The notes beneath the pieces were generated by a model that was given only the letters and a program-made list of their open reading frames with translations, had not been told where the DNA came from and did no database searches. 64,000 bases of DNA from Cokeromyces recurvatus (Eukaryota; Mucoromycota; Mucoromycetes; Mucorales; Mucoraceae), in the NCBI RefSeq assembly GCF_025118155.1, contig NW_026251399.1, forward strand, positions 1 to 64,000, written 5' to 3'. This document shows, piece by piece, positions 26,434 through 39,028 of this stretch. Numbering within the stretch: the stretch's first letter is position 1; each line of letters opens with the position of its first letter. The translations under genes were made by a program, and so were the position numbers.

Positions 26434-27407
26434 AATAGATCTATTTAACAGTTTTAATCGAACTATTGATTACATTAAAAGCTTCAGTAAATTACCTTTT
26501 AAATTTATTAATTATAAAGATTGATCTTTAAAAAAATAAAAAAAACTTTTTTATTTTTTTTAAGAAAAAAAAAAAAATGTGTTCACTATGGAGCACCAAC
26601 TTGGCGCACCCAATTTAGGAACTGATTCTAGTAAACTAAATTTTTGTTTCCAGTTATTCATTTAGCTCGCTTTTAGTGAGCTTAACCACCACCTTTGCAG
26701 ATTGTTTTCTTTAAGATAAGATTAGTTAGAGAATAAAATTTAATTTAAAATGAAGTGAATGTATATTATTTAATTACTAAAGCTGACAAAGTTAATAGCA
26801 CATAAAAAAAAAAAAGTAGATCAAAGTAGTTCTTAAAATTTGATATCCATTTCATAAACAGTAGTAGAAATAATGAGGTTATAACATTTAGCATCAGAAT
26901 ATAAAGCCCTAGGTTGAAATAAAAATAGATAAGCTTATTGACTTAAATTATTACTATTGTCTATCTTCAAATAAGTAAATTATGCAATACGATGAAAGTT
27001 TTAAAGTTTTCACTTAATCTTAATAGACATCATAAAAGACATTTTTGTAAAAAGGATTTAATGAATATATACATAGCGCTTATTCGCATCACATAATCGA
27101 CAAAGCTGAAATGAACGAAAAGACTCTTATAATAGGACTTGGATTCAACGAAGCATTATCAAGATAGATGTATAATAAGTTGCAAATGATAAATCTAGTC
27201 TATATCATTGTTAATACAGAAACACTTAACAAACAAGTTGGATTTGATTAGACAAAATAGATAAAATTACTGAGATTATTATACTATCAAGGAACTAGGT
27301 CCCAAGTAAATAATTAAATATATTTTATATGTATACATATCCAGTTGACGCTAGCATAGGATATATATTTTATATGGTAATCCAATCCCCCAATAAGATT
27401 AGTTTTC
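26434..27407. other. Gene-poor intergenic DNA
   Basis: About 1 kb of AT-rich sequence upstream of the eIF3d start. A small patch near 26580-26700 is less AT-biased (GTGTTCACTATGGAGCACC) but matches nothing I recognise. Confidence 0.35.
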
Positions 27408-28360
27408 ATGCTTGAATATTCCCATCAAATCGAGAGAAGCCCTAGACACCTCACAACTTGTACAAATGAATGCCAACTAAGCGCGCTACAAACAATGAAT
27501 CAATTAGTATTCATAAGCGTTAACTCCCAAAGCGGTGATCGTTTATTTGCCATTCACTTACAAATAGTTTGTCCGCAACAGCTAGAATATAATTTAGCAA
27601 TTAGTACTTTAAGTTAAAGAAACCATGAAACATTTAGAATCCTGCCAGAACAGTTGTATTAGAAGGACCTTTGATGAGTTTTCTCGAACTTTAGTAACAC
27701 TAATACTTCAGTTGGTTAATCAATCTACAATGGCAGGCAGAGCGCTCCTCCTACAAGACCAATTTCTTTTCTGTATTAATAAATCACCTACCTATTAATA
27801 TATTACTGTTTACATTGCTTCCATTTATCTAAAGTTTAAATATGAATGCTCAATAGTATAAACTTACTAAAATACTATACTGGTGATTTTGTTGTAATGA
27901 AGAAGGCTCTAATACTCTAGACATATACACCTTCAAAAAAAAAAAAAATATCATAAGAAATCTCTCGAAAAAAAGACTTACACAACTATGGGATGGTCGC
28001 CACACCAAACTATTTTTTAACTTTTTATAGACCTTACTTTACTATTGATTATGTCTTATAATGAATGTAGCTGCATCATTCGATGTGTATCTTGGTTGGT
28101 TAGCTGACAATACATCCAAATATTGTCCTTATCATCCATACACTCATCTAAATTAATTGAGTATCACTGAATGTCTACATGTGTATACTCGTTTGCTATA
28201 CTTGCCCAGATCAATTAAGGGCCCATTCTCCTTTTTTTTTTTCCTCAGTGTAAGCATAGAGATCTACAAGATGTATCTGCTTGGATTTACTGTTGGCCAA
28301 TTATCTGTACTATCCTTCATGAAATGAATTATTTGGTACATGATAAGGTACCACCTTCTC
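27408..28360 (+). mobile_element. Decayed LINE (non-LTR retrotransposon) relic, RT C-terminal region
   Basis: Broken frames that together follow the 3' half of a Mucoromycete-type LINE polyprotein. At 27500-27615: NSQSGDRLFAIHLQIVCPQQ then LEYNLAIS, matching the conserved RP-x-LEYGLAI region after the RT palm. At 27625-27780, another frame: HLESCQNSCIRRTF and AGRALLLQDQFLF. At 28060-28260: LGWLADNTSKYCPYHPYTHL (the C-x-H-P element) and ECLHVYTRLLYLPRSIKGPF. At 28265-28350: SAWIYCWPIICTILHEMNYL. At least three frame changes and several stops, so long dead. The same family is represented by the 52 and 57 kb copies. Confidence 0.7.
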
Positions 28361-28782
28361 TCTTCTTTTCTCTTTTACCTCTTGTATCTTAAAGGGATTT
28401 TTTAAACCTTTATATATCTTACACTGACCCTAAATTATCCAATATGAAATAGATATCACTGGCCATTTTAATTTTAATATTTCTCAATAATTTAATTGTA
28501 CTCATAAAGATAAACTACTGTTACCTCCTTCATCAATAATAGATTCTCCAACTGAAGTTTAAAAACATCAAAATATAATAACGTCATCATTTTAATATTT
28601 TGAATCAATAATTATGATGGAGGGGGAGGGGTGAAATTGCTGGTTGACGCTGCTGCTGCTGCTGCCATCAACTATGATACTATATGTGCGGCGGGAAGTA
28701 AAACCCTGCTTGATGAATAGCTATAATAATAATATATTTTGATTTCATACTTCATTTTTTTTTTTTAAAAAAAAAGGGAGAA
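28361..28782. other. Promoter region of MIC19
   Basis: Contains a purine-rich patch (about 28617-28634) followed by a CTG microsatellite (about 28652-28667) and GCGGCGGGA near 28690, a GC island in otherwise AT-rich DNA. No gene. Confidence 0.35.
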
Positions 28783-29570
28783 ATGGGAGCAAAGCAATCA
28801 AAGTCTTCAGAACCTATTATTTTTTATAATCAAAATAGCAACCCTCTTCAAGTAATAATGAAAATTATCAATTATTATTATTTTATTTTTTTACTTGAAT
28901 GACATTAAACATTTCTTACAAAAAAAAAAAAAAAAACAGTTCAATCAGGGATTCAATGAACCTGTAATGGAAAATAAAAAGGTAAAAAAAAAAAAAAAAA
29001 ATAAGAATAAAAATAAAAATAAAAATTCTACTTTTATTAACGTTATTCAATGTGTAGGAGCCTGTTGTATCTAATGAAAAGATTGAACAACTAGTTCGAG
29101 AGCGAGTGGTTCAAGAATTACAACGTCTTAAAGAGCAACAGGAGCAAGTTAATAAACGCTCATATGATGAATTAGCAAAAAAAAATATTGAAAATGATCA
29201 TAATTCAATTGCGATGGCTGAAGACATTGAAAATATGATACAAAAAGTACAAAGGTAATAATTGTTAGTAGAATCATGTCAAACATATAGCGCACACACA
29301 CATTTATTAAATCTGATGATATAGGACTGCTCCATCCGATATCCCCCCTACAGTGTCTAAACGTCAGGAAGCACTTATTATGTGTTATAAGTATGTTATC
29401 TATCTATCCTATCTATATAAAAACTCGAAAACAAGAATTTTAGTTAATTATTTTTTTTTATTACTAGAAAAAATCAAACTAGACCTCTCGATTGTTGGGA
29501 AGAAGTTGAACAGTTTAAAGAAGCTGTGGCTGCAGAACAAAAGAAGTTTGTCGCTGCACATCAACGATGA
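28783..29570 (+). CDS. MIC19: MICOS subunit Mic19 (CHCHD3-like)
   Basis: 158 aa, five exons: 28783-28851, 28940-28981, 29058-29254, 29325-29390 and 29468-29570; frame verified. It begins MGAKQSKSSE, an N-myristoylation signal as in Mic19/CHCHD3, followed by a helical coiled-coil region (RERVVQELQRLKEQQEQV). The C-terminus has a Cys in EALIMCYKKNQTRPLDCWEE, i.e. C-x9-C, half of the CHCH fold seen in fungal Mic19, which has only one cysteine pair. Acts at the mitochondrial inner membrane in crista-junction formation, together with Mic60. Exon 2 is 42 nt. The best alternative would be another single CX9C protein. Confidence 0.8.
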
Positions 29571-29860
29571 ATAAACCTCAGCCTTGTATAGAAATATATT
29601 ATTTATTATGCATTAATACAATAAAATAAAATGAACAAAACACACCGATGATGTCATATGCAGTATAAAAATATCATTTATACAACAAAGATAGTATATA
29701 AAGTTTTATTATTTCTAATAATTTATATGCATGCACATATATGATGAAATGGTGAATGTAAACGAAATGTATCGTGTAATAAAAATTAAAATACAAATAT
29801 TTTTGACAAAAGAGGTGAAATCTTTTTCTTTCTCTCTCTTTTTTCTTTTTTTTCTTTTTT

Positions 29861-32800
29861 TTAGGGTTGAGGTTCATTCTTAAAATTGAAAGAAGGAGCA
29901 CCAGGAACCGCACTTTCAGCTGCCTTCACATCCTCTTCTGTCCATTGATCATGTCCTAAAATAGTGATTGTATGGAAACCAAGAGCACGCTTAAACTCTT
30001 CCTTGGCCTTTTCAAGCATTTCAATTTCATTAAAGATTAATGTACGATTGAAGGCTTCAGGGCCATCTTTAAGAATCAATTTCTTTTGTTCTTGAACAAA
30101 TGGCATTACTTTCTTGTTCTTCAAGACACCCTGAGCACCAAGCTCTTGACGAATCTTGACATCATCAAATTGGCCATCATTGTAGTTAGCTTTCATGACA
30201 GTCAAACAGGTTTCTTGCCATTCAGGGAACTTGGTAGCAGCATAGATTTTAAGAGACTTTGGCTCCTTGGGCTTATATTCACCTTCGCCATTCTTACTCT
30301 TCTTCTTCTTCTTCAATAAGTTAAGTTCAGCATCACGAATGGCCTTAATTGTCTTACGAATATAACGAGTAGCAGCATCAAGGACTTCATCAACAGGTGC
30401 ACTAGGTTCAGGGAAACGTGCATTGACAATTAAGCTATCTTTCTTCAAGATATCACGCCAAATATGTTCAGACCAATGAGGTGTGATGGGAGATAAGAGT
30501 AAGGCTTGAAGTTCGATATAACGATAGACAAGGTCTTTATGCATACCAACATCAACAGAAGCTTGTTGATAAGCATCCTTAGCAGCTTGGAATTCATAAC
30601 AGCCAAACTTGAGAACATCACGATAGTAGGTAGCTTCATAAGCCTTTTCGGTGATTGTGATGAACTTATTCATTTCGTTATCAAAAATCTTGTCAAAGAA
30701 GTTGTATTCACCGGTACGAAGAGAATCAGACTTAGCAACTTGTTCTTCGGCCCATTCCAAGAGAGTATGGAGACGCAAAATAGCAGCATTAGCAGTAGAA
30801 TCTTCAAAGTTAGCATCCTCAACAGAATCACCAGAATCAGCAAGTGCAAAACGTGTAGCATCTGCACCATATTTTTGAATAGCATCATTCATAGTCATAA
30901 AGTTACCAGTAGACTTGGACATCTTCTTGGAATCAAGCATTAAGTGACCATTAGAACGAACACCACGAGGCCACATTTCCTCAGGGAAAATAGCAGTGTG
31001 ATTATACATGAAGAAGGTCAAGTGATTAGGAATAAGATCCTTACCAGAAGCACGAAGATCTAAAGGATAGAAATATTCATACTCACGTCTCAAACGGTCG
31101 AGTGTAGCTTGAGGAATACCGCAATCAGCGGGATATTCACCGAGCTTAAAGATATAATCCCATACAGCATCTGTCATTTGCTCGGCCTTAATTCCAGCAG
31201 GGCCAACCTTACTACCATTCAAGGAACCACCATGCAAAAGATTAGCAATAGTGTAATAAGCCATGTAAATGGTAGAATCAGAAAGAGATTCGACCAAGAA
31301 TTGTTCATCCCAAGGCAATTTAGTACCCAAACCAAAACTACGGGCACAGGCCCACTTATTTAACCAATCTAAAACTGCTTCAAATTGGTTTCTAGTTTCA
31401 GTAGTGAAGGTATTCATTTGACTCAAACATTTCTTAGTCTTGGCCAACCATTCCTCTTCACCGTAATCAATATACCATTGATCCAAGAGAGCAACAACAC
31501 ATTCATCGCCAGAACGAGAAATAACGAGACTTTCAGGTTCATTGTAAACAAAGGCTTCACCAGAGTTAATCAACTCTTGTTTAACCTTAGGTTTAGCTTC
31601 TTGAACCTTCATGCCCTTAAAATCACCAATACACATAACACCTTGATAGAAGGCTTCCTTATAAGCAATTTCCTTAGCTTCAGCAAGTTGATTACGATCC
31701 TTTTGAGAATTGATCTTCTTGATTTCACAAAGCTTAGGAGCAATAAGGTTACCATAGTTAGGTGTATCAATGATAGGAATAGGGTTAAAGTCCTTAACCC
31801 ATTCAGGATCAATATGATAGTATTCAGGCTTCTTCTTGAGATCAGACAATGTTGCAAAATCGTCAGGAGAATCAGAAGGAACAGAGGTAACAACACCAGT
31901 ACCCTTAGTAGATAAAACTGTTTCCATAGGAAGTACATAGACAGAAGGATAGACACTCAAAGGAGCGTGAATCTTAGTACCAACAACAGAAGCACCCTTA
32001 ATTTCAGCAAGCTTCTCAATTTCAGTACGACCATTAGCAAAAATCTTTTGTTGTGACATATTACGAATAGCACGATAAGTACAAAGATAGGCATCAGTAT
32101 CATTAATATTGTAAATACCATATTCAAGATCAGGGCCAACAAAACAATTAGTTTGACCGTACATGGTTTCAGGTCTAAGGGTAGCAGCGACTAAATAAAT
32201 GTTTTTACCCTTAAGAGCATCAGCATATTGAGAAAGGGCTTCTTGAGCAGGCTTTGACCATTCAATAACCTTCATCTTAATACCAGTGTATTCTTGAGGA
32301 CCAACAGCTTCACCAGAAGCACGATCATGATCCATACAAGGTTGATTATCAACAATAGAGTAAATAGTATAACGTTCGCCAAATTTAACCTTATTCATTT
32401 GCTTCAACTTTCTCATTTGCCAGCGAACAAATGAATCATAGTAAGGGTTGGCATCTGTAGTAATGAAAGAACGACGCCAATCTACCTTAGCACCAAAAGC
32501 AGTCATATCAGAAATTGTTTGAGGAGGGAAATATTCAGTCCAGTAATAAGGCTCAGCAAACTTATGAATTTCCTCGCGAGGAATACCAAGAGAAAGCATA
32601 ATTTGGAATTGATAAGTGACATTACCTGTCTTTGCAGCTACTTTACTCTTTACATTTTTTGCTACTTCCTTCTTTTCGAGCGCATTAGCTGCTGCTAATT
32701 CCTCGTATTTTTCAAAATTTTTACCAAACATTTTGATTTCACGAGCGATTTTATCAGCACTAGTCTAAAAATGACAACGTTTTAATTTGATGCTTTCTGA

Positions 32801-33203
32801 TATTTTTTTGTTTATTTGTTTGTTCCTACTATTTACCTTAATGGGCATACCGGTACAATGGAAGCCTTGAGGTAAAAGAGCTCTTTTACCCTTCATACGT
32901 TCATAACCAGTGCCAAAATCAACTTTAGAGAAAGTGAATGCATGTCCTAAATGAAGACGACCATTCATATAAGGAAAAGGCATACAAGCCATATATTTGG
33001 GATATTTTTGATGAAGATCCTCAAAGTTAGGATGTTCTTCAATAGTGGGAGCATTAATTTCAAATGCTTTTGCTTCATCCCAAAGTTTACGTGCTTTTTC
33101 TTCAAGAGCACGAAGGTTATCACGCTTAGCAGTCTATAATTTGATGTTAAAACTTAATTCTAATATTATTACTAGTTACTACCTTTGGTGCTTCAGTAGT
33201 CAT
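29861..33203 (-). CDS. CDC60: Cytosolic leucyl-tRNA synthetase
   Basis: 1073-aa class I aminoacyl-tRNA synthetase, charging tRNA-Leu. Three exons: 33203-33183, 33133-32837 and 32764-29861; exon 1 is 21 nt (MTTEAPK). Exon 2 has MACMPFPYMNGRLHLGHAFT with the HIGH-type motif HLGH. Exon 3 holds the CP1 editing domain (TLRPETMYGQTNCFVGPD, GTGVVTSVPSDSPDDFATL), the KMSKS loop in LDSKKMSKSTGNFMT and the anticodon-binding and C-terminal domains with a Lys-run (LLKKKKKSKNGEGEYKPK). No mitochondrial presequence. The editing-site residues look complete, as does the length (1073-1180 is usual). Confidence 0.97.
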
Positions 33204-33768
33204 TATAACACTGAGTTATGTAAAGAAAAAGAAAGAAAAAAAAAAAAAAATATCGCTTGTTTCCACTACGGTAATTGAAATTTTGTTGAAAGCCTAGTGC
33301 CTGTGGTGGCTTGTTGATACCTCAATATGAAATATTATTGGATATTTTCTTGACTCATTTTTTTTTAATACAACAAGGAAATCATTTACAGAGAACAAAA
33401 AAAAAAAAAAAAAGTAAATAACTAAATATATGGTGTATGTGTGTATACAAGCTTGTACATGCTAACAATTACAGTTAATGTTATGTAATAAGAATAATAA
33501 ATATACAGTGATAAAGAGGAGATTGAGCTTTTTTTTTTTTTAAAAAAAATTAGGGGATAAGGGTGATGATTTTACTACATAAAATTAAAGTTGCTGTTTT
33601 TTACACTTAAAGCATGTATAATATGTGCAGATCATAGAAGAGAGGAGCTGAAGGTGAATTCGTTATTTACTTACACAAAAGTTCTTGTTATATAATAATA
33701 CTTCTCCTGTCTCTTTTAGTACATACATGTATTATTTTCTCCCTTAACTCTCTCTTCTTCTTCTTTAT
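33204..33768. other. Divergent promoter between LeuRS and Kelch genes
   Basis: Several A/T homopolymers and pyrimidine tracts (CTCCCTTAACTCTCTCTTCTT near 33740-33760). No gene seen. Confidence 0.35.
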
Positions 33769-35894
33769 ATGAAATTATTAATATTATCATTTACTTTTAT
33801 ATCGCTCGTTTATACTCTAAGTACTATACCTGTTCCAGGAAAGCCTGTCTATATTCAACAATCTAATTCTATATGGGTATTTTCTTTCTCAAGAAATTCA
33901 GTTGCTGATAATATTCTTACAAGAATTGATTTAAATAAAAATTTTAATACTTTACAACCACCAATGTATGTATTACTGTTAATTGTTCTACTATAACTGA
34001 ACTTTGTCTATATATAGCGAAGATTTATCCTTACGAATCTCAAATAATCAATGTCCAATAATGCATTTTGCTCAAGCGTTACCTGATGCTGATGGTATCA
34101 GTATTAATATCTTTGGTGCTGGAAGTATCAATGGAATATACGAATCATCTATGACTATATGTCAGTATAATACACAAACAGATACTTGGAAACAAATTAC
34201 AGATATGAGAAATGTCCCATTGGCTAGACGCAATGCTGCTTATGAAGTTACTCGATCAAACTTGACTGTTATATTTGGTTTGTACTTTACATATTATTCT
34301 ATTTATACTTCATTAATGATCATTTAGGAGGAAATTCAGAGCTTCTTACTGGCCTTAACTTTAACTCGTCATATCGTTATCCAAATATATGGCATCAAGA
34401 AATAATAATATATGATAGCAAAAGTAATAATTGGCTACCTACACCAATAAAGTATAGTACTGGGTTCACTAGAGTGAATAGTACAATAACTCAAATTAGG
34501 TAATAAAATACATACACATATGTATATATTTATATGTATGCAAATATGCATCTTTTTTTTTTAACATCTTATTTTGATAACAGAGATACAAATGGACAAT
34601 TGGTTATCTTAGGTGGAGCTGTTATTAATCATGAAACAAATTTAGATAGAGTAACAAATTTTCCTTTAGCTAATATGTCAGATATTATCTTATTAGATCC
34701 TCGTACTTGTAAAGAGTTTATTCATTCTACATGCATACATAGATATACATATATACTCTATTCTTACTTTGTTATATATTATTAGCAATCTGGAATAATA
34801 TCAAAGCAATAGGCAATAGTATGCCTATACCAAGAAAACATCATACTACCACTTTACATACAGATGGACGCAGTTTAATAATAATTGGAGGCGAATATTT
34901 TAACGAAACTGGTGCATATCTTTTAAATGATGTTTGGATTTTAGATACAAGAAATTTTAGTTGGAGTCAACCACCATTTATTGAAGGTGTAGGTCTCTAT
35001 AGATCAAACCATACATCTATCTTAATCAAAGACCAAATTTGGGTTATTGCAGGTACTAATCGAACAGCAAAAGCAGTTGATATACAGCTTTTAAATGTCA
35101 TAAACTGGTCCTGGTCCTATTTGGCAGTTAATATCAATGCTCAGTCTGACACACAATATTCAAATATTGGAGGTCTACCAAGACTTATCGGTATCGTAGT
35201 TGGTGTAGTAGTTTGTACATTGTTATTGTTGTTTTTCATTCTATGGCATTGCTATTGTAGACTTCAATCTACTACTAAATTACATCAAGATAAAATTCAA
35301 CAAAAGGCTCCTAAACAGTTATTATGTAATAATGTAGCTAATCCGAATACTTCACATAATAATATATTACAACAGAAAGACTGGAACTACCAACAACAGA
35401 TGTCATTATTCAATTATAGTAATAATGTTATTCCACAAAGTCCTAGTCCTCCTAACATCACTAGAGAAAATAATAATTCCTATTTTAGTGAAGCAAATTG
35501 TGATACTGAAGACACTACAATTAGTCATTATGTCACTCCTCTTAGTAGGCAATCATCATCTCTTTACTGGGATACTTCTCCGCTATCATCTCTTTATATG
35601 CAAGCATCGTAAGTTTATATACATATACGAATATTTAGTTTAAAATCTCATATCTCTAACCGAATACATATTAGAAATAATAATAAAAATCAAAAATTAA
35701 ATAGTAACTTTATGCTGACACCTATTGGAAATGGTTTCCCATTATCATTACCACAATTTCTTGGTTCACAGCAATTACAAAAGCCTAATGAAATAGATAC
35801 TTCATTACCCTTAATAGAAGAATCAGTCACTGTATGTTCATCATCTACTATTGAAGATAATCTACCTGCTATAGATAAGAGTAAAAAAGTATAA
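33769..35894 (+). CDS. Kelch-repeat single-pass membrane protein
   Basis: 598 aa, six exons: 33769-33965, 34018-34277, 34328-34499, 34584-34708, 34786-35608 and 35675-35894; lengths sum exactly. A signal peptide (MKLLILSFTFISLVYTLS) is followed by a lumenal or extracellular beta-propeller with Kelch-like blades (for example SINIFGAGSINGI, QLVILGGAVI, SLIIIGGEYFNETG...LNDVWILDTR, QIWVIAGTNR). A transmembrane helix lies at about residues 385-407 (GIVVGVVVCTLLLLFFILW). The cytoplasmic tail of about 190 aa is Asn/Gln/Ser-rich. Several NxS/T sites are consistent with secretion. Such type I Kelch proteins are numerous in Mucoromycota and other fungi; cell-wall or polarity signalling roles are guesses. 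Confidence 0.85.
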
Positions 35895-36187
35895 TATACA
35901 TACAAACATACACACATGCATTTATTTATTTTTATTTCTACTTTTTTTTTTTAAAAAAAAAAAAAATTATACATCATATTATGCATTATTACACATTATT
36001 TGCGAGTTCAATAAAATGAATAAAAAGAAATCACTATATACACTCCATACTGCATATCCATTAGTCTTTTTTTTTATTATTATTGTTATTATTTTTAAAT
36101 GCATGCTTCCCTTTCTTTTAAATACATATATTCATACATATAAATATATGTATATTTATACACCCATTTTTTGTTTGACTAGTAAAA

Positions 36188-38076
36188 ATGAAGATTTGCG
36201 TAATCTGTAATAGTCAAGAAATCACACTTGACGAAAGATTAGAATGGACCTCTTGTGATTTTTGTCAAGGTTGGATTCACTCGGAATGTCTTACTACAAC
36301 AACCGAAAATACAGATCAGAAAAATAAATTTTATTGTTTGCAATGTATAAAACTACTTGAAATGACTGCATGTAAGAATATATATAAATATCATACATAT
36401 ACATATTCATTTGTATGTTGAATCTTTCATTTATTTATTTGTTTGTTTGTTTGCTTATGCATCAGATAAGCAGCAGCCAGAAGCACAAAGCCAAAATCAG
36501 GCACAAAAGACCAGTGCTTATGTGGAAGTTAAAAACTGTAAAGAGGAGACATCACTATCATCGGAAAATAAAAAAATAAATGGACTCAACTACTCTCCAG
36601 CAAGTCTTTTAGAAAAGATAAATTTAAACGTTATGAAGACGTCAATATTGACCTCTTACGTTCTACAGGTTTTCGAAAACCATTTGTGATTGAAAAAAAA
36701 GAGGAAACAACTTTTGTTGCATTAGATATGAAGATGCCTTCTAGTGATATTACTGTTCATGATATCGCAGGCTTAGTTGGAGGATATGATGTTCATGTAG
36801 ATGTTATTGATGTAGAGTTACAGTCAGAGATAACAGATTGGACAATGCGTCACTGGGCTGACTATTTTGATACTCACCCTGATAAAAGAAATCGTATTTT
36901 AAATGTTATTAGCTTAGAAATCAGTGGTACAAAATTAGCTAAACAAATCAAGAGACCAAGAATTGTTCGTGAATTAGACTGGATTGATTTGATGTGGCCA
37001 AGGGATCAAAAAGATGTTGGGATTCCAAAGGTTCAGCTTTATTGTTTAATGGGCACAAAAGGGTCTTATACCGACTTGTAAGTTGAATAACTATATTGAT
37101 AATATACATATAGCTAATTTTTATTTATTTTATTAATTAATTTATTTATTAAAGCCATATTGATTTTGGTGGAAGTTCTGTAAATATGTAAATTCTTTTA
37201 ATCTTATCATGTCTAAATTATACATATTAGGTCTTTTATCATATCGTGAGTGGAGCTAAAACTTTTTATCTTATTAAGCCTACAGTTGAAAACCTAGAAC
37301 AATATCGTATTTGGTCATTATCTGATGATTATTCAACATTTTTTGGCGATAAAGTTGATAAATGTTATATTGTAAAACTCAAGGCAGGAGATACACTGTA
37401 AAGTATCATTATTATACTTGAATAGACAATCCATTATTTATACTATCATATAAATATATGTATTTATATACGTTTTTTTTTCTTTAGGTTTATTCCTAGT
37501 GGTTGGATTCATGCAGTCTATACACCAGAGGACTCTATCGTATTTGGTGGAAACTTTCTACAATCATTCAATATTCAAATGCAATTAAAGGTTGATGCCA
37601 TTGAAGAAATAACGGGTATTCCTCCTAAATTCAGATTCCCATACTTTATGAGATTGAATTGGTATGCCTTAGTCAAATTTGAATCATGGCTTAGTCTTCG
37701 TGGGTATCATAATATAACATTCTCAAATTTTGAATTGGAAAGTATGGCTGTTTTGGCCTTTTATTGGAAAAGCATAATGCTCGAGGACAGACATGCTCGA
37801 TTAAATAAACCAATATCCCATTATCAAATTCGTTTATGGAGGAATAAATATGATATACCCAATATAGTTAAAAATCCTTTTAGTCTAGTCGATCGCGTTT
37901 TAATGCTTTCTATGGGAATACTTGTTAACAGCCAGTACTATAATCCTACTAAAGGATCAACATTCAATAACTTCCTGTCAAAAAGAACACCAACAACGCC
38001 TACAAAGCATAAAACACTTTTTATTCGACTAAAAGCTACCCAAGATAATACTCTATTATCTAATAGAGATCAATAG
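36188..38076 (+). CDS. JHD1: PHD-finger JmjC histone demethylase, Jhd1/KDM2-KDM7-like
   Basis: Nuclear Fe(II)/2-oxoglutarate lysine demethylase. An N-terminal PHD finger (residues 1-60: CVIC, CDFCQGWIHSEC, CLQC) is followed by a linker and the JmjC domain. Exons: 36188-about 36373, about 36466-36550, then from about 36620 to 37077, 37155-37179, 37231-37397 and 37488-38076. The 25-nt exon at 37155-37179 encodes HIDFGGSS, with the HxD iron ligands; the third ligand is the His in GWIHAVYTPEDS and a Lys for 2-oxoglutarate lies in GAKTFYLIKP. The GFRKPFVIE and RPRIVRELDWIDLMWP phrases are typical of KDM2/7. The join before KFKRYEDVNIDL is uncertain: canonical splice sites leave a frame clash, and an AAAAG acceptor near 36617 is needed. 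Confidence 0.88.
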
Positions 38077-39028
38077 TATTCTATAGCTCAAAACTACAAC
38101 AACATTCATATAGACACTTTGTAAACGAACTTAAATGGAATATATATGTATATTTAACAATCAAACTCTAATTGTGCATACGTTAAACAAGAATAATTAA
38201 AGAATATAATTATAATATATAGTAAAAGCTGTGATCTGCATATATAGAAAAAGACGCTATCTGTAGTAACATCAATCTATAAAACTATACTCATTATTAA
38301 TATCAAAATATTAACAATAATAATAATAATAATACGCAGATACAAGTCAACTTTAGACTTATGTATTCAATACCTACAGAAAATTGTATATGAATTTGCT
38401 ATTGTGAAATGTAAAGGCGTACAACATATCTGCTATTCATAATATAGATGTTTGACAATTTAGATAACACCATTTACAAGTTTAATAAATGACTAAAATT
38501 GAGTGCATCTTATTCATCAATGCCTAGTTTTTTTTTTCTTTTACAGAATGATCTTGTACAGTATTGAGCTTCAAGAATGTTAGAAGCCAAGCAGGGTTTA
38601 CGATATTAAATATTATTTGCTTCATTTCTAATAAGGTGGCTCTATAACAAAAAAAAAAAAAAAAAAAAAAAAAGTTTAGAAACTAATAAGCAATTAATAT
38701 CTATCTTAAAACGTTTCTTAAAAGTATAAGTTTAGTTTATCCATTATAGTATTAATAATTAAATGTTTCTATTTAAAGGTGTATGGCTCTAGTTTGACAG
38801 CAGGGACTACACTTCAATTACATATATTTATTTGTGAACATTATCAAGTCTCGCACATTTATTCTTCATATAATACATTTAAAATTCTACTTGTATATTT
38901 TATGATTGTTCAAATTTAATTAAGATGATCTTGATGTATGTATCTCAATATATACAAATCAAGAAATAGCTCCAGAAAATTGGAGACAAGGAAAGGGGAA
39001 TCAAAATATTATTTTGTAAGATAAAATT
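38077..39028. other. Intergenic between convergent genes
   Basis: Nearly 1 kb between two convergent stop codons, AT-rich with an A28 tract near 38647. No gene recognised. Confidence 0.4.

Noticed and set aside
28652..28667. CTG repeat as a coding polyLeu/polyAla exon upstream of MIC19
   Set aside because: No splice sites join it in frame to the MGAKQSK start, and the N-myristoylation start is well supported.
31385..31956. Long open frames on the opposite strand and other frames of LeuRS
   Set aside because: Shadow frames within a clear, conserved LeuRS coding exon.
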